Shown here: positions 58,101 to 64,000 of the stretch, piece after piece
Position numbering within the stretch: the first letter of the stretch is position 1
Layout: each line of letters starts with the position of its first letter
NCBI GenBank assembly: GCA_015178975.1
Contig: WHVD01000015.1
Span: 434,001-498,000, forward strand
Direction of reading: 5' to 3'
From: Hysterangium stoloniferum
Lineage: Eukaryota > Basidiomycota > Agaricomycetes > Hysterangiales > Hysterangiaceae
Length of the DNA: 64,000 nucleotides
The notes under the pieces: generated by a model
The model's database searches: none
What the model was told of the DNA's origin: nothing
What the model saw: the letters and a program-made list of their open reading frames with translations, nothing else
Position numbers and translations under genes: made by a program

Positions 58101-59185
58101 TGGAGGCATGCAAGCAATTGCTTGGCCCAGAGCATCCAGATACATTAAGATCCATGGGAAACTTGGCATCCACCTTGAGGAACCTGGGAAAGTATACTGA
58201 AGCTCAGGAGCTGCAAATGCAGGTGCTGGAGGCACGCAAGCAATTGCTTGGCCCAGAGCATCCAGATACATTAAGATCCATGGGAAACTTGGCATCCACC
58301 TTGAGGAACCTGGGAAAGTATACTGAAGCTCAGGAGCTGCAAATGCAGGTGCTGGAGGCACGCAAGCAATTGCTTGGCCCAGAGCATCCAGATACATTAA
58401 GATCCATGGGAAACTTGGCATCCACCTTGAAGGATCTGGGAAAGTATACTGAAGCTCAGGTGCTGCAAATGCAGGTGCTGGAGGCATGCAAGCAATTGCT
58501 TGGCCCAGAGCATCCAGATACATTAAGATCCATGGGAAAATTGGCATCCACCTTGAGGAACCTGGGAAAGTATACTGAAGCACAGGTGCTGGAAATGCAG
58601 GTGCTGGAGGCATGCAAGCAATTGCTTGGCTCAGAGCATCCAGATACATTAACATCCATGGGAAACTTGGCAAACATCTTGGTGAATCTGGGAAAGTATA
58701 CTGAAGCTCAGGAGCTGGAAATGCAGGTGCTGGAGGCACGCAAGCAATTGCTTGGCCCAGAGCATCCAGATACATTAACATCCATGGGAAACTTGGCATC
58801 CACCTTGAGGAACCTGGGAAAGTATACTGAAGCTCAGGAGCTGGAAATGCAGGTGCTGGAGGCACGCAAGCAATTGCTTGGCCCAGAGCATTCAGATACA
58901 TTAAGATCCATGGGAAACTTGGCATCCACCTTGAAGGATCTGGGAAAGTATACTGAAGCTCAGGAGCTGGAAATGCAGGTGCTGGAGGCATTCAAGCAAT
59001 TGCTTGGCCCAGAGCATCCAGATACATTAACATCCATGGGAAACTTGGCATCCACCTTGAGGAATCTGGGAAAGTATACTGAAGCTCAGGAGCTGGAAAT
59101 GCAGGTGCTGGAGGTGCACAAGCAATTGCTTGGCCCAGAGCATCCAGATACATTAACATCCATGGCTGTGAAGGATTGGCTGTGA
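55110..59185 (+). CDS. Fungal NLR: alpha/beta-hydrolase - NB-ARC - TPR, about 1247 aa, seven exons
   Basis: Introns inferred at 55202-55255, 55491-55536, 55591-55649, 55951-56008, 56216-56267 and 56479-56541; all give GT...AG ends and restore one frame from ATG 55110 to TGA 59183-59185. Residues about 30-230 form a SesB-like alpha/beta-hydrolase (IVAIHGLDGH; nucleophile elbow AHSLGG with Ser119; FFGTPHQGT). About 300-700 is NB-ARC: P-loop GMGGIGKT (345-352), Walker B LLIFDNAD (420-427), ITSRN (447-451), GFLPLAL (502-508) and an MHD-like IHPVVQ. About 766 to the end are eleven 42-residue TPRs plus a partial one (LLGPEHPDTL..MGNLAS.L..LGKYTEAQ). Fungal NLRs of this build are thought to sense non-self in the cytoplasm and trigger incompatibility or defence. 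Intron 5 (weak GTATAG donor) is the least certain. Confidence 0.88.
57742..59170 (+). repeat. 126-bp tandem coding repeats of the NLR TPR domain
   Basis: Eleven units of 126 bp, most differing at only a few bases; units 4 and 5 look identical in protein. Homogenised repeats of this sort allow unequal exchange that changes copy number. Confidence 0.95.
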
Positions 59186-59314
59186 ACAGTGCAATATTCC
59201 ATAAGGGAATTGAGTATTACTTTGATTCTTTCTTTTTTCTATATTTTATATTATTTTTCCTTCACTTCAAACATGAGATACATCTTGCATTTAGTAGTGT
59301 GAAGGTCCATGTAT

Positions 59315-59342
59315 GCTTGTGGGTGCACAAGCACCCACAAGC
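59315..59342. other. Perfect hairpin 130 bp after the NLR stop
   Basis: GCTTGTGGGTG and CACCCACAAGC (11-bp stem) enclose a 6-base loop. It may be part of the mRNA 3' end; no function can be assigned. Confidence 0.5.
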
Positions 59343-60970
59343 CACAATAGTGACACTTGTAACCATAGTAGTCACAATAGTAAACACACTTTAACCCTGA
59401 CAACCACCAGCCACACAATGCAAGTATTGGTCTGGTGTTCTGTCTCAATAACATTTGTGTGACCACAGTTATAATTCAATTGTGAGTAAAGCTTCATACT
59501 GAAAGAGTTGAAACTTGCTCACTACTACTCAACTTGTCTTTCAGGATATGTATGACTTGGCACAACAGAATGCATCTCTCGAAGCTATTCCATTCCTTTC
59601 TCATAGTAATGATACTACTCCTACTCTCTCTCATTCTATAAGTAATCCTTAATTGTTTCTCTAGATCAATTTGTCCAACTAGTGTCAGTCCAATCACACC
59701 TTGAGGTCGATCTCTATCCTTAGGTATTTTGTCCTATTGATCACACCTTGAAGGTCAATCCTACTTCTATCATTAGAATAGTAGACTATAATCTCATTAA
59801 GTTACTACTATTCTAATAGGTTGATCTCACTGTCACACTGTTACAAGTTGATATTGCTTGCACATTGAGTGGTAATTTACTTGACTCTCTACAGTGGTGA
59901 TCTGGGCTGGACCCTCATTCCCTGCAAGCAAATAAATATCAACTGATAACACTCCTGAATTCCTACACCCCTGGGCACAATTAGGACTAGAAAGGAACAG
60001 CCTGGCATTGGACTACCCAGCAACATCACTGCATGAAAATCTTCTCCAATGATGCAAGAAACAGATGCCAGTCAAGAACCCCAGCAAACTACATCAGATT
60101 CAATTAGAATGACTGAATGTAGACCTCATTTGAAATCACCAAGTGCTCTTGGAATTTACACCTCAGATGAAAGCTCCACTCTGTCATTTCCACTGTGACA
60201 AGTCATGCTACAAAAGGCTTATAAGAATCAAATTCACTATGCTGAACCCACAAATGACAAATGGAGCTCATTCTATTCCAAAGAGATTGACAGTGATAAA
60301 GTTGCCACCATCCCCAAGGATTACCTGGCTAAATTTCCCAGCATGTCAACTAAGGTGTCTATCTGGCTCACTTGATTTCCCAGTATAGTGCCGGCAGACT
60401 TGTTCTTTTCTCAACCTGGGAGGCTCGACCAACTCTCCGAATGACTCCCTGAATGGTCTGAGGAGAACATTACCTCCAAAGCCAGGGGTTTTAAATACAT
60501 TAAGGAGGAACTAATTGCATGGGTGATTAATCTAGTGGCTATGCATGATGATACCCTGCAAATCCTATATGTGATTTGGAATAAGGGTGGATCAGTACCT
60601 AAGGTTGACTACCACTACCTGAAAGAGCCTTATATGAATCTTCTCTGAATCTTTCATTCGCCTACCACGGTCTATGCCACAGGCTCATCCATTGCCATGA
60701 CAGGCAAGATAAACTATTCACTTCTATGATGACCATACAGAAGTTTATGGGGCCTTTTGTTAGTATCCATCTTGCTATCTGTTTGAGAAGCCCAAGGAGA
60801 AGGGGCATGAGACCTACAGCCCTCTATAATGTTGCTAGGGTCCACACTATGACACTACCTTTTCAGACTCAATTTCTTCACTGTAGCAGGACCAGTCAAG
60901 TCAATGGGTATCTGCTTTTGACTCATGTGAGTGTAAATGAGGAATTTTGCAGGGTGAAGATGTGTCACAG
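59343..60970. other. Unassigned, decayed sequence
   Basis: Short open frames at 60143-60388 and 60726-61010 and a plus-strand stretch near 60590 (GGSVPKVDYHYLKEPYMN) look like worn coding sequence of an unknown element. Nothing is recognisable. Confidence 0.35.
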
Positions 60971-61805
60971 TGTTAGGGTACGTACATGGTGGGTTTCTGG
61001 AGAAACCTGAGGGAAATCTGGTAGGACTTGGCTTCAGCTTATAGGCTGTGCCCTTGTGAGATCATGTTATCCAATTTCAGACAGGTAGATGGGAATCCTG
61101 GGGAGTCTGGGCAGGTTCATGGGTTGAGGGGTCAGAGGTTGGAGGTCATGGGCTGAGAGGTTGTGGGCTGAGAGCGGGGAGTCGAGATAAATAAGAGAGA
61201 TAGATGCGTTGGAGCCCGTGGGCTCCGACTAGCGAGAGTGGTGTAATTCAAGGAGGAGTTTAGAGTGGAAATTATATTAGATTACTGGGGAATCTAAGCT
61301 GATTTTTTGACTGGATTGTATGTACAACATCTGCCAGACTATATAGACCATGGAATGAATAACATACCAAATCCAGTAATAATGAAATGAAACTAGCAAA
61401 ACATAAAATGAGAATAGTAAACACCAAATTTGGTGTTAGGAATGGGACAGAATGGAGTGGAGTCTGAATCATGACAAATCATAAACCATAACAGGAAACG
61501 GAGTGGGAGTGGGGTCTGAATCGTGACAGGTCATTTGACTAAAATGGGAACGGGGCTCAGTTAGAGGGATGACGGGTTTTCCAAGCAGGGTCTGGTGACT
61601 GACATGTGGGACAGAGTCAGACATAGACAGGGATGGAGTCTGGTGGGTATTCCGGTGACTGATACACGATGTAACAAAGTCAAATGTGGACAAGTCTGAC
61701 ATATGGAGTCTGGTGGGAATTCCGGTAAACTGACAATTGGTGCATATAGGGTGCAGGTGCGTATAAGTTAGTGCCCAGAGTCTGGCAGGAATTCCAGTCG
61801 TAACA
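60971..61805 (-). mobile_element. Solo LTR, family F2
   Basis: 835 bp, TGTTAGGGTACG...CAGTCGTAACA, target duplication CACAG (60966-60970, 61806-61810). AGGACTTGGCTTCAGCTTAT at 61022-61041. Confidence 0.95.
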
Positions 61806-61979
61806 CACAGTGTGACAACTGCACATGGATGGTCCACTCAGTTAGCAAGATGTATCTGTCTCAACACATATCATTTTAAAACTACATACAGATCTCAATT
61901 ATAGGTACAAATCTAGCTAAATATTTACTTATAGTATCCCAATTTATGTATCTCTGCACAAATGTGCTAAAATGAGGTA

Positions 61980-63574
61980 CAGTGACTCACAAAACCTTTC
62001 CAATGTTTGGAGTTTGCATATTGGCAAACTGCTACCAGGGGAGAGAAAATAGTGAAAAATATCAAAAATTCACACTAGATAGCTAAACATGTATAGAATC
62101 GTGGCCTAGAATATTATTACATAATATGTAGTTTTGGGCATGCTAAAAATAGTTTAGTCAGGCCTGCTCATTGGAAAGGTTTTGTGGCTGATGATTATGA
62201 TGCAATATATGCTATATTTTAATACTTGGTATACCCTCCCTTGGCCTTTATGACTGCCTCAACCCTCCTTGGCATGCTTTCAATTAACTTCTGACACTCA
62301 GAAGCTGGTATATCTTCCCACTCCTTCTCTATCCTCTCCCACAACTCCAGAATCCCACTTGGTGCAGTGGCATACTGTCCCAGCTTTCTCTTCAAGTAAT
62401 CCCATAGATGCTCAATTGGATTGAGGTCTGGGGATTGGGCAGGCCATGGTAGGACAGTCATTCCATTATTTTCAAACCATTCCTTTGCCTTTTTGCAGGT
62501 ATGTTTTAGGTCATTATCCTGCTGAAAGATGATTTTAGCAGGGTCCAACTGGTATGCTGTTTTGGAGGTCTTCATCCAAGATGCTCCTGTAAAGTTCCCC
62601 ATCCATTCTACCCTCAATCCTGGTGGCATATCCCACACCCTCCCACATGAAGCACCCCCAAACCATGACTGATCCTCCACCAAACTTCACTGTCCCTTGA
62701 ACAAGCCTCTCATTCAGGCCTTCCCCAGTCTTTTTCCATGCCCATTTCCTCCCATCTGAGCCAAGGCAATTTATTTTAGTCTCATAAGACCACACAACCC
62801 TCCTCCAGTCATCTAAAGTCCAGTGCTGGTGGGCCAAAGCAAAGTCAGGCCTCTCCTTCATATGTCTCTTGGACAAAAGTGGCTTCTTCTTCTTCACAAC
62901 TGCTTTCATCCCTGCTTTCTTCAAGCTCCTCCAAACTGTCTCAGTTGAAATAGGGTTGTTGGTGATGGTCTGAAGTTTCTGGGCTATGTCCACTGCAGTT
63001 TCAGCCTTTCCAGATGTGATTAGATGGACTGCATGACAGATGTTGGTAGCAGAGAGCTTCTTGGGACAACCTCCAGTTGATTTGGGAAGGGTAGGAAGGT
63101 GCTTAGAGTGAAGTCTGGAGATAGTACCAATGCCAAAACCAGTGATTGAGGCAATGGATGAAGTGGAATGGCCAGCTTCAAGTAGAGAGATAATATATTG
63201 TTGTTGAGCAGGAGAGAGGGAGTGCATGATGGATTGCTGACAATGTGAAGAGACAGTAATATCAAAATTGACTATAGATCAACAAGTCATGACCATATTG
63301 AATAGAATGAACAAAGACATGTGATTTGGCCAGTTTATATAGTATATATTGTATCAAAATCATCAGCCACAAAACCTTTCCAATGAGCAGGCCTGACTAA
63401 ACTATTTGTAGCATACCCAAAAATGCATATTATGTAATAATACTCTAGACCATGATTCTATACATGTTTAGCTATCCAGTGTGAATTTTTTAAATGTTTT
63501 GCTATTTTCTCTCCCCTGGTAGCAGTCTGCCAATATGCAAACTCCAAACATTGGAAAGGTTTTGTGAGTCACTG
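61980..63574 (-). mobile_element. Tc1/mariner element C, 1595 bp, TA target site
   Basis: Ends CAGTGACTCACAAAACC / GGTTTTGTGAGTCACTG flanked by TA (61978-61979, 63575-63576). Inverted repeats are about 216 bp with an inverted tip copy at each inner edge (62169-62195 and 63359-63385). Confidence 0.95.
62219..63227 (-). pseudogene. Tc1 transposase C, one frameshift, first catalytic Asp lost
   Basis: Minus strand from ATG 63227: MHSLSPAQQQYIISLLEAGH, HTH (IGTISRLHSKH), VVKKKKPLLSKRH, then WSYETKIN, where Tyr replaces the first catalytic Asp, GGGSVMVWGCFMWEGVGY, a 1-bp shift near 62560, QQDNDLKHT, SPDLNPIEHLW and the end VIKAKGGYTKY. About 336 codons overall, close in sequence to element A. Except for the shift and the D to Y change the frame is intact. 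Confidence 0.92.
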
Positions 63575-63576
63575 TA

Positions 63577-64000
63577 ATCTAAGAAGAGTCCCACTGGCAT
63601 GTAGAGAGTAACCCTCCTCATTATAGAGCAAGTATTAAGCCTACATCTTCTTTAAGTAGTTATATGCAGTAAACAATATTGTGTACTCCAATAATTGGGC
63701 TCATCCAAGCCAAAATGGAGACAGGAGAGCCAGTGCAATGGTTTGGGAGTAAATTATAAATACCATGTAATAAGCTACATTTAAGTTATAGACACAATGC
63801 CACATATTACTATATATATATACCAAATTGTTATGTCTTAATCACACCCTGTTTGCAAGATACAGCATGATTCATTTGACAATCTAAAATGGAATTTTAT
63901 TGAAATTGGAACTCTGCCATCAGTACCCGGAACAGCTGTAACACATCTAATGAATATACAGGAAGAAGGTATTCTGAAACCAGAGCAGTCATGACATCAG
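63577..64000. repeat. Dispersed repeat ending in CAGCTGTA
   Basis: TTTTATTGAAATTGGAACTC, TGCCAT and GTACCCGGAACAGCTGTAA (63895-63943) recur at 47869-47909 plus 49674-49692, where two LTRs split them. The part at 63580-63646 matches 43040-43112. Probably an old DNA transposon; its coding part was not found. Confidence 0.5.

Noticed and set aside
57729-58991. 420-codon minus-strand frame opposite the NLR
   Set aside because: It is the antisense of the 126-bp TPR repeats; the plus strand has clear domain motifs.

Overview
The window looks like a transposon-rich stretch of a filamentous basidiomycete genome, most likely an Agaricomycete. The evidence is short introns of about 46-63 bp with GT...AG ends, chromodomain Ty3/gypsy and Ty1/copia elements, intron-bearing DDE_3 transposases, a tyrosine-recombinase remnant, a DUF6699-like gene, and a fungal NLR with an alpha/beta-hydrolase head, NB-ARC core and TPR tail. 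The species cannot be fixed from the sequence. No rRNA, CRISPR or bacterial-type operon is present.

Layout. 1-5.9 kb: tyrosine-recombinase fragment, old LTR debris, a 21-bp minisatellite and two dated solo LTRs. 5.9-10.4 kb: tRNA-derived SINE copies and copia 3' ends in inverted orientation. 10.7-16.7 kb: an 18-bp satellite, a gag-only copia element, minisatellites, and solo LTRs inserted into all of these. 17-27 kb: an old minus-strand gypsy element split by a complete 8.4-kb chromovirus (18087-26513, target duplication AGCAC). The chromovirus carries its own nested solo LTR and, antisense between pol and the 3' LTR, a spliced gene for a Zn(II)2Cys6-like protein. 27-30.5 kb: a quieter stretch with one intact orphan gene (29713-30489). 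31-36 kb: copia gag, an interrupted LTR, a TGTA/TACA-ended insert carrying an ORF, and a Tc1 element. 36-43 kb: an intron-bearing DDE_3 transposase gene broken near codon 8 by a 5.35-kb copia element. 43-50 kb: a 693-bp foldback element, a second Tc1, and nested solo LTRs of three families. 49.7-59.2 kb: an NLR locus with one degraded, partly duplicated copy and one apparently intact seven-exon gene (55110-59185, about 1247 aa). 59.2-64 kb: debris, a solo LTR and a third Tc1.

Insertion history can be read from about fourteen matching target duplications. Several families share features: three LTR families carry the same motif near one end, three Tc1 families have ends that each look like a small inverted-repeat element, and most inactivating changes in the chromovirus and the DDE_3 gene are CpG to TpG/CpA transitions. 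The two genes that look functional for the host are the NLR and the orphan 258-aa gene.
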